Source of the DNA: Parascedosporium putredinis | Taxonomy: Eukaryota; Ascomycota; Sordariomycetes; Microascales; Microascaceae | DNA: 64,000 bases | Assembly: GCA_949357655.1 (NCBI GenBank) | Contig: CASHTG010000019.1 | Location: 1,798,001 to 1,862,000 of the forward strand | Direction of reading: 5' to 3' | Translations under genes and position numbers: made by a program | Part shown: piece by piece, positions 23,301 through 36,020 of the stretch | Position numbering within the stretch: the first letter of the stretch is position 1 | How the letters are laid out: each line of letters opens with the position of its first letter | Notes under the pieces: generated by a model | Seen by the model: the letters and a program-made list of their open reading frames with translations, nothing else | Database searches by the model: none | Told to the model about the DNA's origin: nothing

Positions 23301-26126
23301 TTTTGGGGTTGGCGTGGGGAGGGTCTTTTAGAAGAGCTCCAGGTACCAGTCACGAACGGGAAGGTGACGGCGTAAATTGCGAATCCCCATCGTTTTCATC
23401 CTTTGAGCGCTAGGCTGGGGGAAACTGGGGCGGGTAATCTCTCGCCAATTTCACGATGGAGTGGATGATGATGGGGGAGAAGGGTGCCCACCGGCTAGAA
23501 GGTGTGATGTTTCGGATTCGCTGGTTGCACGCAATAAACAAAGAGCGCTGCATCGGCAGCAAGGATGGTTTCTCAGTTCTCAGACTCAGCGCAGACCCAT
23601 ACAGACAAACGCAGCATCTGCTCAGGATACAGCCTCCGCAGGAAAAGCATGGCTGATCCCTGTCATCTCACCTCGCTGGATCAATTGCAGCGCTGGCTAG
23701 TCGTGCGCCCGGCTCTAACCCCAATCTTGCCGCGTGCTGGCTCCACCAGCTCACGGACGATTTTCCCTCTCGCTATTTGTGTATGTGTGTGCGTGTGCGT
23801 GTGTGTGTGTTTTCTCTTTCTTTTTGTTTTTTTCTTTCTCTTTTTGTGTGTGTTTTCCCCTTTCGCCCAGCTCACCTAGTCGCCTTCGTGAAGAGAGCGA
23901 GAGAAAGAGAGTTCCGCGATACCTTTGCTTTCGGCCCCTGGTAAGACGGATCTCGTTAGTCCAAGAGCCAGCCATGATGTCTCATCCTAGGCCCCAACAT
24001 GCCGAAGGAGGTGTACGCTAGAGTATTAGCTGCTGGCTGGCTATCCTAGGCGCACGCACGCATTCGCCCGTCCAGCTTCCGTATGCGGTGAGCAGTGGCA
24101 CCTAGCAAATGCAAGTGCATGCTGACGGTGTCGAGAAACCAAAGAGATTGGTGTTCACCTCTTGAATACATGGGCGAAAGTTCGAGAATTTTTTGATGGA
24201 AGGAGATGCAGCTGGTGGGGCGGTTAGTTAGCGAGGGTCTTTTCTGCATGCTTTGGGGTAGTTTGTTTCACCTCTTAGTCGATCTCGGATTTCCAGTTCT
24301 CTCGTCCCGTCTTTCGCCAAAACAAAAACCCAGCGGATCAATTCAATTCAGCAGGTTCCTCATGCCTCCTCCGCGCCCCCATTTTCTCACCCTCTCCCTC
24401 CCACTCTCTTTCTTTCCGGCTGCCTGACTCGCCTCTAGTGCTTATTGCGATGGATGATGGTTTGCGTGTAGTTGATTCGTGCTTTGCCCCAAGAGTGCAT
24501 CTAGATGTGAGATACAAGATGTCGTAGTGGCTAATAGGCCAATGGATCCATTGGATCAATCCAAGCGAACTTGAGCCCGGAGGTGCGTAAGATCAGTGGG
24601 ACTGTCCGTGCCATCGCCGCCATGCTCAAGTGCTGTTTGCTCGCAAGAGTCTCCAGAAAGTTCCAGAGGACCCAGAACTGAGACTGCCTGACTGTCAGGG
24701 ATACACTAGCACGACCAGTTAGTGAATGGGTTAATGTCACATTGGGGAGACTCAAATCGTCTTGTACCCGAGCCGAGACCAACCGGTCCCTCCAAGTACC
24801 TCTACAAGTACCAGCTTTTCGAGAGCCTGGTTGGGGTATCAGCCGCCTGGACCCTCAGAGGAGGCTATCATTGATCAATCCTTGCCTCGACTCTGTGAAC
24901 GCTCCCGCCTGGGGTTGCCAGCTCGTTGGTGTTGTTGCTCCCTCGCCTTTCCTTTCCGTTGCTGGTGACCCGTTGATCCTCTCATGTTCTGGTCTGTCCT
25001 CCCAGCCAGAAACATCAATAGGACAGGCAGAGGGCGGGTTGGACACCTCAAGCCCCCCTTCCCCAAAGACAGAACCCACCAGCTAGCCGTTGGCACCACC
25101 CATAACAAGGCACCACGAGCGGTCCAGCTTTGCTCCCTCCAGCTCCTGGCGCTTTTTCACTTCATCTCAGAATCTCGGATTGTAAGAATAGCCGCTTCCC
25201 TAGCAACACCTTTTTTCCTTTTCCTTCAAAGGCATCGCCATTCCGCCCCGGTTTCCCCACGTTAGGCGTTCGTATGCAGGACTGGACTTCCCTGCGCCCT
25301 TTCCCGTTCTCGAAGCTGGGATGAGAATCGCCCCGAGCGCCTTCTCACTCATAATTCTCACTGCCTTTCCCTTTACCATTCGTTTGGCAGCGCTTGATTG
25401 CGCCACTTCACGCCGTTCTTGTGACCCCTGCGACAGTTGTCGATCCCTCACCTAATCTTCCACACTTTCGCCAGATAGCCTCTAGGCTTCCCTCCCTTTC
25501 CTCCTCTCCATATTCTGGCTCTCCATTTTCATAATCACGATTTGGCATTGGCATCTTTGCCACCACCTTTCAATATCAACCGCCGTCGCAATATATTGCA
25601 ACAATCATAGGTGAGTTGCCCTCCCAGCCCTTTTCGTTGTTGGGTCTCGTTCCCCACCAGCCTCCCTTCCCCCTCCTCCGACTTCGATTCGATTGCCTGC
25701 CTCTTCTCATGCCATGCCCACACGAGACACCCCAACCACACGCACACACTCACATATGAAATCCATCGTCGGAAGGGAAAAAAAAGAGGAAATGGAAACG
25801 ACTAACGTTAACAACAGAGACTCTAGGCAGGAATTGAAACACTTTTCTTCTCCTCTTTTATTTTCTTTTATATAAGCCACTCCGTCTTTTTTTTCCCTCC
25901 CCGCGCATCCCCTCGACGGCTGCTTCGATTGTTCAACAAAAGCCCCGCTTTCCTCGTCGCCTCCGACGCCTGCCCGCCTGGCATCTTTTGTTTTCGCACA
26001 ACCCGTTCCCGCCCAACGTTGTCGTCTGCCCGCACCTTGCGCCCGGGGTAATCGCAGGTGCTTGGCCTCCTGATTTTGGGCCCCGCCTCAATACTCTGGT
26101 TTCGTAGCGCCAGCTCGACGCCGAGA
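20397..26126. other. Gene-poor region, 5.7 kb
   Basis: No protein family was recognised on either strand. The interval holds a purine-rich tract (about 20643-20712), a (GT)n tract, a TATATAAG motif near 21470 without a following gene that I can support, and CT-rich sequence in its last kilobase. The last 500 bases are probably the leader of the Nbp2-like gene. A GTGAGTTG donor-like sequence at about 25610 suggests that this leader could be spliced. Confidence 0.5.
23778..23810. repeat. (GT)n microsatellite
   Basis: An imperfect GT dinucleotide tract is followed by a T-rich stretch to about 23850. It is simple sequence with no coding role that I can see. Confidence 0.85.
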
Positions 26127-27741
26127 ATGACCACGACTATGTCATCCACCTCGTCCCCTGCTACATCTCCACAGCCAGTCGCCTCCCCGGCACCAACCAC
26201 ACAGCACTGCCTCCCTCATAACCTCGCCCCCTCCCGACGAAGTACGCTCCCGAGGCCAATGTCGCACGCTTCGAGGCACCGGCTTTCCCAATACTCGACG
26301 GGCTCCGGCGCCCAACGGTCCAGGCCACCCTCGAGTATCTTACCGCTATTCCCCTCGAGCCTGTCGTATACGCAAGTTCGAGACTTTGCCTACCCGCCGA
26401 TGCACCAGCTCCATTATGGACCTCCCCGGAACCATCCCGCCCACCGTCCGGCATGACTACTCCCGCGAGCGAGAGCAAGCGGTTCTCCGATCCCTTGGGT
26501 CCGTCTTGGGAAAGCAAGGGAGGATGGGACCCCATCGGCTGGGGGCACGATACATCCAAGAACCCGAATGATATTCCTCCCATCCTCTTGGGAGATGGCC
26601 CGCCATGGAGCGAGGACGAGGATTTACAAAGCCCCATCGTCAGTTCTCGCCATCGCAAGCACAAGTCGTCGAGCTCGTATCCGCGGGCCAAGCATCACCA
26701 CCATCACCATCACCACCACCCGCCCAGTCACCACCAGCATCACGACAGTCAAGAACAACAACAGGGCGAGTCGTCGGTAATGAATCCCGCCAACTACGAT
26801 CCCGAGCGCGGCTTCTACGTCGGAACGAGCGGAAATGGGAGTGAGCGCTACTACGTAAACCAGGGCGGCGAAGCGAACGGGCCCGGCGGAGAATATGTGA
26901 CTTATCCCGCAGATCAAGCGAGGCATGCCGACAATCCCTATCGACTCCACGATGAACAGCAACCCCGCCAATACCCTGATAACGAAGGCTATGGCTCGGA
27001 CGCCTCTAGCTGTGCGTCGTCACCCGGCTACTGCGCCGAAGACCAGTCGCGCTATTCACGCGACTACCAATTCACTATCACATCCCCGACGAGGAGATGC
27101 ACGGCAAGGCGGTTGCCCTGTACGATTTCCAGCGCGAGAGTGAGAACGAGCTTCCGCTTGTAGAGGGACAAATCATTTTGATCTCGTACCGGCACGGAGA
27201 GGGTTGGCTAGTTGCCGAAGATCCCAAGACGCAAGAAAGCGGGCTCGTGCCGGAAGCGTACGTCCGCCTACTAAGGGATATCGAAGGGGGATGAATAGCT
27301 TGTCGGCTACATTAGCAGAGGGTTCGGGATCGCCCAACGATGCCGGCACACCGACACAGGCCGAACATGGCATGGCCAACTTTGGCCATACGCCCACCAC
27401 TAGTAACGCCTCAAACGGCTACCACCAGCCAATAGTCTCGACGTTCTCGACTTCGAGCCGTGATCTGGACCCCTACCCGACCCAGGCCCTGGGCATCAAG
27501 CTGGCCAGACCCCGCCCCAGGTCATCCATTACCATGGCCAACGAGGCGGAAGTCAGGCAAACACCCCGACCCTCTCGAATCACCACGATGTCGGTATATT
27601 ACGCCGCGGAAGTTTGGATACTGCGATTCGCCGGGAAGCCAGGACATCAAGCGACGAAGCGACGCCCTGATGACGCCAGTCCCCGAAAGCACACAGGAGA
27701 AGACAAAACCCGAGGCCAAGGATGAGGCAAAGGAATCCTGA
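26127..27741 (+). CDS. Nbp2-like SH3-domain protein
   Basis: This intronless gene codes for about 539 residues once corrected. The first third is Ser/Pro/Arg-rich. A Trp-containing segment (GGWDPIGWGHD) follows, then a His-rich tract with nine consecutive His at about 26694-26720. The SH3 domain (about 27103-27280) has ALYDFQRESENELPL, GEGWLV and the SGLVPEAYV end, with the aromatic ligand-binding residues present. The tail is Ser/Thr/Pro-rich and ends PEAKDEAKES. Nbp2-type adaptors link protein phosphatases to MAP kinase cascades such as the HOG and cell-wall pathways; assignment to that group rests on the SH3 sequence and layout and is inference. Five frame breaks, all one C or G short, lie at 26424-26427, 27084-27087, 27286-27290, 27545-27549 and 27665-27667. 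With all five restored the length is a whole number of codons. The start is the first Met after an in-frame leader; the true start could differ. Confidence 0.8.
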
Positions 27742-30713
27742 CCGTGGGAAAGAGGACTAGGCGGTGGCATGGAATCTTACGGCGCACGAAAAAGAGGATC
27801 GGGTCAGGAGGATTAAAGGGAATATACAGTGCCTAGAGTTGCAGGTACGGAAGTCTATGCGCTGTAGAGCTTGTTAGAGGCGTTTTCTTCTTGCTTATTC
27901 TTGTTCTTTCCTCTTCTGGTTCCTTTTTTTTTTTTTTTTCTTTTTCTGGTTTACTCGGCGCAACTCCTCGGTTTGCTGTGCCGCCATCTTTTTGTCGCCA
28001 CGCGTTGCTCTCTTTACGACTATTGCATGGGATCATGAACCTGTACATGTACTATCGGACAGCGGGGGTTTCAGGGTTTTGCACATTTACGCGAGTTTCT
28101 TCTTTTGGCGGAGCGTTTCGAGCTTGGGTTGCGGTTCTTTTTGTTCATTTATTTCACCACCTTGTCCTTGCCGTTTGCAAGTGGTATTCTTCTGCCCCTC
28201 CTCCTGCTCCTTTTATCGTGTCTATGGCGTAGTGCCATGCTGGGACCTGGTCCGTTCTATAAACCCGGGCAAAGTCTGCTCTCGCAGCTGAGTAGTCGTC
28301 TTCTCGAACCGGAGCCACTCCTGCCCACGGCGGGAGGCTCGGGATAAGTTGTGGCTGGCCTCTTTTGCAAAAGGTTTCTCGGACTGAAAACTCTCCGGCG
28401 GACGCCACGCTCCATGTGAGGCCGCCGCTCAGTCACAGCACGAGGTTTTTCTTCTTTTGCTCATTAGAAGCTGCAGCGACAGGAAGCAGCCACTTCCGGC
28501 TAACCCAACGGACTAGTCATGGGATCGAGCAAAATTTCCGGGGCTGGATTGAATGGTTGAGGCGCAGAATGAAAAAGAGGCCATTGGACGATTACATCTT
28601 TGGGACGGGAAATAGTAAACTCGGTATAATGGTGCGAGTGTGGGTGGGAGTGGGAAATGCGAAGGTGTAGTGCAGAATGCCAAGGTATATCGGTTCTTGG
28701 TTAACAGAATGAAAGTTAGGAGTTTGGTAAATAATAGATTATTGCCAAACCAGCAGCATTCCCGGTAGGCGAGAAGGCAAGTATCTCTCTGTGTCTTGTA
28801 ATAACTTTTTCTACCGGGTCTGGCGCGAAGAGGAGGTCCCAATATTTTCCATTATTTCCTTTCCGCATTGTTGACTTTGAGCCCCGAAACGCGTCTCCGA
28901 CTAATAGCCCTGTCCGGGCCCAGAGGAATTCATTTATTTGGAGAAGCACGGGATATTACGAGGCATTCTGTGACCTTCTTACCCCCGGACGACTTCACAC
29001 CCTTTAATTAGGCGGGACATGGATCACGATGGAGATTGTAGTAGCTCAGATTCATATGAGAGAACATTGAAGGTTCGGGTTATCGTGTCCCAAGTGGGAG
29101 AGGCGGGATGGGATGTACGCGTTGGCTAAATTACCGATACTTTACATGAATATAGGGTGGTGAGACTGGGCTATAGCTCTCTCAAAACAGTCATTCTCCT
29201 TTGGGACTTTTTTGTCCTTCTCTTCTTTCCCTTTTGGTTTATGGGAAACCCGGTGTGAGGGCTCGAGATGTGGGAAGAGGATGAATGACCTTCCTCGGTG
29301 CTCGGTTTAACGAGGACGATTATGCATATCATTCATGGACACGAGGATCGAGTCTGCTTCTTTTCGCGTGGAAACAGAAACAGAAATGGAAGAAAAGAAC
29401 ACGGCTAGGCCAAGGCAAACAGGCAGACGATGGATGAGAGATGAGATAAAGCGAGACAAGGCGGTATTTGACAGGCTGGCCCGCACTTTCAGAGATGGTC
29501 AAAAATGGACGTCATGTCACAGGTCAAAGAGCAGGTAAACAGTCGAATCGTGAGTCCCCCAGCGCAGGTTCCGGCTCCTGCGGTCGAGGTTGGGAAGTGT
29601 CATGGGCCGAAGTCAGCTGTTTACAAGTGTAAATTATCCACAAGTTTCCTGAAACGTCAGGACCCACCCTGTGTTGGGTGAATGAATCGGTGCACAGACC
29701 CATGAGGTCTCAGCGCGCTAGGCTCATGTCGACCCAGATACCCGTCGCCTAGCTTCGGTACATACCGGGGGAGGGCTGTTTGAGAGGTGGTAATTGGCTT
29801 TCGTGCTCGTTGCTATTGCTACGGGAAGTAAACAAAAGCCAAGAAAAAAGATACAGAAACATTTGACAACATTCCCCGATCAAACCAGGAAAGCTGGGCC
29901 AGCCCCTCTCCCCTCCTGCTTTGAATGGCTCATGAACCACCCCCACCCCTGCCCGGCTCCTACGCTATTATTACTCCGTTGACTCTTTCTGCAAACCGCG
30001 ACGCTATTGGAGATCATTTTGGAACCCAGACGGATTTGGCAAGAAGGTCTCCATAACTGGTCTCTTTTCGAGAGGATAGACAGACCTGGCAAGCGGAGAT
30101 TGGGAGACCTTTGATTCCATTTTCCTTCTATTGTCCATCGTCACATTCTCTCTTTTCGCCTCGATTTGGGCAGCCAGGCCAACAACATCCCGGAGACCGC
30201 CTTTTTCGCTTTTTCGTTGCTTCCGCGATCTGTGTTTTTTCCCTTTTCCATTCCTTCCCCTCTGAGAAAGAAGAAGAAGAAGAAGAAGAAGAAGAAGAAA
30301 CGAGGAGAGCCCCCATCTCGTTGCGCTGAGCGTTGCTGAAGAAGAGTATCCATCGATCTCGGCCGCTCCGTCACGACTTTGATACCCTCGCTCCTGCTTG
30401 TCTGGGGAACGTGGGTTGATGGACCTGGTAGTCCTTTGTTGATTTTCATCGCACCTTCTTGTTATTAGACCGCAGAACATCGCAAGAGCTTGATACCAAC
30501 CCTCGAGTGGCATTACGAACGACAACAATCACGAACGGACGCCCACCTCAACTACCTTTCCGATTATTCGACTATAAACAACGTGCAAATGTCAGCCTCT
30601 CCGTTTTCTTCCACCTGATAAAGAAGCATCCGGAAGGTTGACAACCCCTATACATAACGACGCCTACGCAGGCGCAACTATCCTATAAACAACAGCAAAC
30701 AACAACACTAATC
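27742..30713. other. Intergenic region before iqg1
   Basis: I found no supported gene. The first 700 bases include a T17 run (27923-27939) just downstream of the Nbp2-like gene. The last 700 bases are the CT-rich leader of iqg1, with a GAA repeat. Confidence 0.55.
30268..30300. repeat. (GAA)n tract in the iqg1 leader
   Basis: About eleven AAG/GAA trinucleotide units lie some 420 bases before the iqg1 start codon, probably in the promoter or 5' untranslated region. Confidence 0.85.
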
Positions 30714-33700
30714 ATGTCTTTCCGGCCCCTCCCTGAGGCAGTCGCACACGGCCGACTTCGCTTCGGGGGTAAACCGGCAGGCATCTACGACATCCTCGTC
30801 GGCGTCCTCTGGCTACTCGTACAACTCCGACTACAGTGCCCGGGGCTCCCAGTACTCGACAAACACAAGTCCCGGCCAGTCCCCTTACCTCGCCCACAAG
30901 CGTGGTCAGAGCGAACTGGTAAGATCACACACGTTTGACCTCACCGAGAGAGATGGAAGTCCGAGCCCGACGAAGAGGTCTGGTGGCGGACAGGACAACC
31001 TATACGCCACCATGAGGCAGTCCCTTCGCCCGCTACCTCAGGCACCGGCACAAAGCCCAGCTGTGGCCCCATCACCGCCTAGGCATACACCGTATCACGA
31101 CCGCGGGTCCAGCGTTGATGTTGCGAAACCCTCTCTCCCACCGTCCCCGCGCTACTCCCTCACCTCCCGCGACCGAGGCCAAACCTTCCATGGCGGTCAG
31201 ATCAGCTCGGCGGTGGCACCCTCGCCGCCTCGCACCTCCTACCAGCATGAGCGAGGCCAGAGCGTGGACGTGACGCTACCGGCGCTGTCCTCCAGTCACC
31301 GCAGCTCTCTTCAGCGGCATGAGCGCGGCCAAAGTGTTGATATGGGGAAGATGGCTGTTGCTCACCGCGAAGCGAGGGCACCGACTACGCCTCCTCGTCA
31401 GCTACCCTTACGGCCCAACTCCATGCTACTTACGCGCTCCGACTCCATTCGCAGAGATAGCCTGCCCCCAGCCCCTCATCCCAGCTCGTACACCACACAA
31501 CGACCCACCTCGCGAAACCCGATCTCGAAAAGCTAGGCCGCTCTGCCACGAGCCAGCTCCGGACGCTCTCAACTCTTGCCCAGTCCGAATCCGCCGAGGA
31601 CTTTGTCATCACATCTCCTGATCAGGAAGTCGTCGGTCTCCGTGGCCGGCGCCGACTCCAACGAGTGGGCAAGGAAAATAACAGGCCCGGCGCGGGCAAC
31701 GGAGGGTACGGTTGGGAAGGCCGCAACTGGATGGACAAGCAACGTCAGTTCCTCCAAGCTTATGAATACCTGTGCCACATTGGAGAGGCCAAGGAGTGGA
31801 TCGAGGACGTCATGAATAAAAGCCTGCCTCCCATCATCGAGCTGGAGGAGGCACTGAGGGATGGTGTGAGCTTGGCCGAGGTGGTCGAGTCGCTCAATCC
31901 TAACCAGCGGTACCGCATCTTCCGACACCCCCGTCTTCAGTTTAGGCACTCGGACAACATCGCCATCTTCTTCCGTTATCTAGATGACGTTGATCTGCCT
32001 GATCTCTTCCGGTTTGAACTCATCGATCTGTACGAAAAGAAGAATATCCCCAAAGTCATCTACTGTATCCACGCGTTGAGTTGGCTTCTCTACCGCAAGG
32101 GAATCCTCGACTTCCGTATCGGTAATCTGGTGGGCCAGCTCGAATTTGAACATCACGAGCTAGAGGCGATGCAAAGGGCCTAGACAAGCTCGGGGCCAGC
32201 ATGCCCACGTTCGGCAATATGGGCGCCGACTTTGGCGTGGAGCCCGAGCCCGTAGAGACGGAGGAAGAGAGGATAGACAGAGAGCTCGGAGAGAACGAAA
32301 GATCCATTGTCGGCTTACAGGCACAAGCTCGCGGCGCGCTCACGAGAATGAGGCTGGGCGAGGTCATGAATGGTCTGTGGGACAACGAAGCCCTCCTCAT
32401 CGACTTGCAAGCCCGAATCCGCGGCGACTTTTCACGGCAGATTGTCGACTACCGGATGGAAATGAGGAGGTTTGCCGTCAACCTTCAGAGCGCAGCGCGA
32501 GGATTTCTCGTCCGCCAGGGGCTCGCCAACACGGAACACTTTTGGAGGAGCATGGAGCCCGATATTCTCGAGCTGCAGAGCATGATTCGCGCGTCCAAGG
32601 TGCGGAACAAGGTATGCAGTGTGCAATCTCAGCTGGTGCGACACGAGGGGCCTGTTTGCGAGGTTCAGTCGATGGTCAGGGGCTTCTTGGTCCGGAAAGC
32701 ACGGGCGGCCCAGAAACAGGAGACGGCGCAGTCAGCGGGTTCGGTGGCAAGCCTCCAGTCCGTCGCGCGCGGTATGATGCTGAGGGCGAGGATGGCAGAG
32801 GACCAGAGGCTCCTGCACGGACAAGCCAAGGCCGTGACGGCCCTGCAGGCCTTTGCGAGGGCGGCGCTGACAAGACACCAGATCTCTTCCCAGCTGGAGG
32901 ACCTCGAGTCGTTCAACACCAATTGGGAGGCGCTGCAGGCTGCCGCCCAGGGCAACCTCGTCCGATCGCGACTTCACGAACTTCGCAGCGAACTCAAGTG
33001 CTTTAGCCCTCAAGTCACACTCCTTCAGAGCTTTATCCGCGCCGCTGCCGCAAGGGCGGCCGTTGCCCAAGACTTGGAGGCTCTGCAAGAAAACGAAGCG
33101 TCCATCATTGACCTGCAATCTCTGGTCCGCGGTATGCTCGTACGCCAGCAACAACGCGCCGACATTGAGGCGCTCATCCGACAAGAATCCAAGATCCGCA
33201 CCCTCCAGGCCCGCACCCGAGGATACCTCTTCCGACAGCAAAACAAGCGGTTCCTCGAGGAACTCGAGTCGCATACGCCCCAGATTATCCAGCTCCAGGC
33301 GTTTGCCCGCGCCGTGCTCGCGAGGGGAGAGGTGGAGGGCATCGTCTCGGAACTAGAAGATAACGAGGACTCCATCATCGCCTTCCAGGCGCGAGCTATG
33401 GGCTTCATCGTGCGCAAGAAATTTGAAGAGAAGAAGAAGTACTTTAACGAAAACATGCAAAAAGTTGTCAAGATCCAGAGTTTTGTGCGGGCCAAGATCC
33501 AGGGCGAGGCTTACAAGAGTCTCACGACGGGCAAGAACCCCCGGTCAACGCCGTCAAGAACTTTGTGCACCTTCTCAACGATAGCGACTTTGACTTTAAC
33601 GAAGAGGTGGAATTCGAGAGGATGCGCAAGACGGTGGTGCAGCAGGTACGGCAGAACGAGATGGCGGAGCAGTACATTGACCAGCTCGACATCAAGATTG

Positions 33701-36020
33701 CGTTGCTCGTGAAGAACAAGATCACCCTCGACGAGGTGGTCCGGCATCAGCACACCTTTGGCGGGCATGCGATGAGCATGATTGCCAACTCGTCCATCGC
33801 GTCGACGAACCAATTCGACCTCAAGGCGCTAAACAAGAGCTCAAGGAAGAAGCTTGAGCTGTACCAGCAGCTCTTCTTCAACCTGCAAACGCAACCGCAG
33901 TACCTTGCCCGCCTTTTCAGGAGGGTGCGTGAGCAGGGCATGGGAGAGAAGGAGGTCAAGAAGACGGAGCTCCTTGTCATGAGCCTCTTTGGGTACGCGC
34001 AAAAGAGGCGTGAGGAGTACTACCTGCTCAAGCTTGTGGCGAGGTCGATTCGCGAGGAGGTAGAGGGCTGCCGGACGGTGCAAGACTACATGCGCGGCAA
34101 CTTCTTCTGGAGTAAGCTCGTGGCCAACTACACGCGTTCCCCGAGGGATAGGAAGTACCTTCGAGACCTTTTGGGGCCTTTGATTCGCGACAACATTGTC
34201 GAGGACCCCGCGCTCGATCTCGAGAGCGATCCCATGCAAATCTACAAGTCGGCCATCAACAACGAGGAGTTGAGGACAGGAAGACCTAGCCACCGCCCGC
34301 TAGATGTGCCTCGGGAAGTAGCCATCAAGGACCCAGAAACCAGAGAGCTCTTCATTGACCATCTCCGCGACTTGCGCGAGGTGTGCGACCAGTACCTTGC
34401 CGCATTCGAGGACCTCATGCCGAGGCTGCCGTACGGGCTCCGCTTCCTTTGCAGGAGCATCTTTGAGTCGCTCTGCCAACACTTTTCAGGAGCAGCAGCA
34501 CCAACTCCTCTTCATGGTCTCCCACTGGCTCTGGAAGTTCTATCTTCAACCGGCCCTCACCACTCCCGAGACGACCGGAGTCACGGAGCGGACCCTGAGC
34601 CCCTCCAGAAGCGCAACCTCGGAGAGGTAGCCAAGGTACTGAACCAGGTGGCGTCGGGCAGGCTATTTGGTGGAGAGAACATTTATCTCCAGCCCCTCAA
34701 CGCATTTGTGAGCGACTCGATCGAGAGGCTCGGTCACCTCATGGGCGAGCTCATCTCGGTGGCGGATGCGGAAAGGACCTTTGATATTGACGAGTTCAAT
34801 GATTTGTACGCCAAGAACAAGCCCACGCTGTACATCAAGATGGCGGACGTGTTCGCGATCCACAACTTGGTGGCTGCGGAGCTCGCGCACATCTGCCCCA
34901 GCAGGGACGACGTGGTGCGGGAGATTGTACAAGAGCTGGGCAGTGCCAAGAGCAACGAAAACGAGATGACGGCGACGGGGTCGTCTGATATTCAAATGTT
35001 CCTAACGCCTAAGCTACACGACGTGGATGACCCCGAGGCCGAGGTCAAGGCCCTCTTCATGGAGACGAAGCGGTGCGTGCTGTACATCATCCGCGTGCAA
35101 CAAGGCCCCAGCCTCCTAGACATCCTGATCAAGGCCATCACTCCCGAGGACGAGGTCAAGTGGCGGGCGTTGCTGCGCGAGGAGTTCTCGATGGCAAACC
35201 GCACCCGTGGGGCATACTCGGACGCCAACATGGTGGACGTGACGCGCATGACGTACCACGAGCTCAAGCGCACGGCGCTGGAGAACGTGCTGCGCCTGGA
35301 GCACATGGGCCGAATCTCAAAACAGAACCGATACCAGGACATCCTGAACGCAATCGCCTCGGATATCCGTACCAAGAGCAGGCGCAGGGTGCAGAGACAG
35401 AGGGAGTTAGAGGGTGTCAGGTTGACGCTCACTAACCTCCACGATAAGGCGAGATACCTAGAGCTCCAGAAGAAGAGCTACGACGACTACATTGAGTCGG
35501 CAATGGCGACTTTGCAGAACAAGAAAGGGTACGTTTTCATGGGCCCCCTTTTCCAACAGCACCCAAGCTGCCTCAAGTGGGAGGATTTAAATCGTTTTTA
35601 CCTACTAACACTACCTTTCCTACGTATAGCAAGAAGAAGTTCCTCCTGCCTTTTACGAAACAGTACAACCACCAGAGGGAGCTAGAGCGGAGCGGACGGG
35701 TGCCCAAATTTGGCAGCTTCAAGTACAGCGTGCGCGACCTCGTGGAGAAGGGCGCAGTGGTCGCGTGGAAGGGCGTGAGCGAGCGCGACTGGGACAAGAC
35801 GGACCTGACCATCTCGTGCGACGAGGTTGGCGTCTTTGCGTTTGAAGGCTCGCGCAGCCACATCCAGATCCCGGGCGCCAGTGCGCTGGTGTCGATCGAG
35901 GACCTCCTGCAGGCGCAGTTTGAGGCGAGGCAGTTTATGGATCTGTTTGAGGGGAACCTGAGGCTCAACGTCAACCTGATACTGCACCTCCTCTACAAGA
36001 AGTTTTACAGGACGCAATAA
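30714..36020 (+). CDS. iqg1: IQGAP: CH, IQ repeats, RasGAP-like and RasGAP C-terminal domains
   Basis: The exons are 30714-35528 and 35630-36020, about 1,737 residues. The intron has a GTACGT donor, a CTACTAAC branch site and a TAG acceptor. The N-terminal 330 residues are Ser/Pro/Tyr-rich with repeated RGQS-type motifs. A calponin-homology domain follows (about residues 340-485, WMDKQRQFLQAYEYLCHIGEA). About 14 IQ-like units of form LQxxxRGxLxR span roughly residues 530-935 and should bind calmodulin or light chains. The RasGAP-like domain covers about residues 1045-1395 (NFFWSKLVANYTR, PLQKRNLGEVAKVLNQ, LYAKNKPTLYIKM), and the RasGAP C-terminal domain about 1520-1730. Fungal IQGAPs scaffold the actomyosin ring, septation and polarity factors; their RasGAP domain is generally not catalytic. 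Six frame breaks occur: G run 30765-30769, C runs 31518-31520, 32179-32180, 33538-33542 and 34600-34603, and one at 34483-34486. All domains read through once these are restored. Confidence 0.94.
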
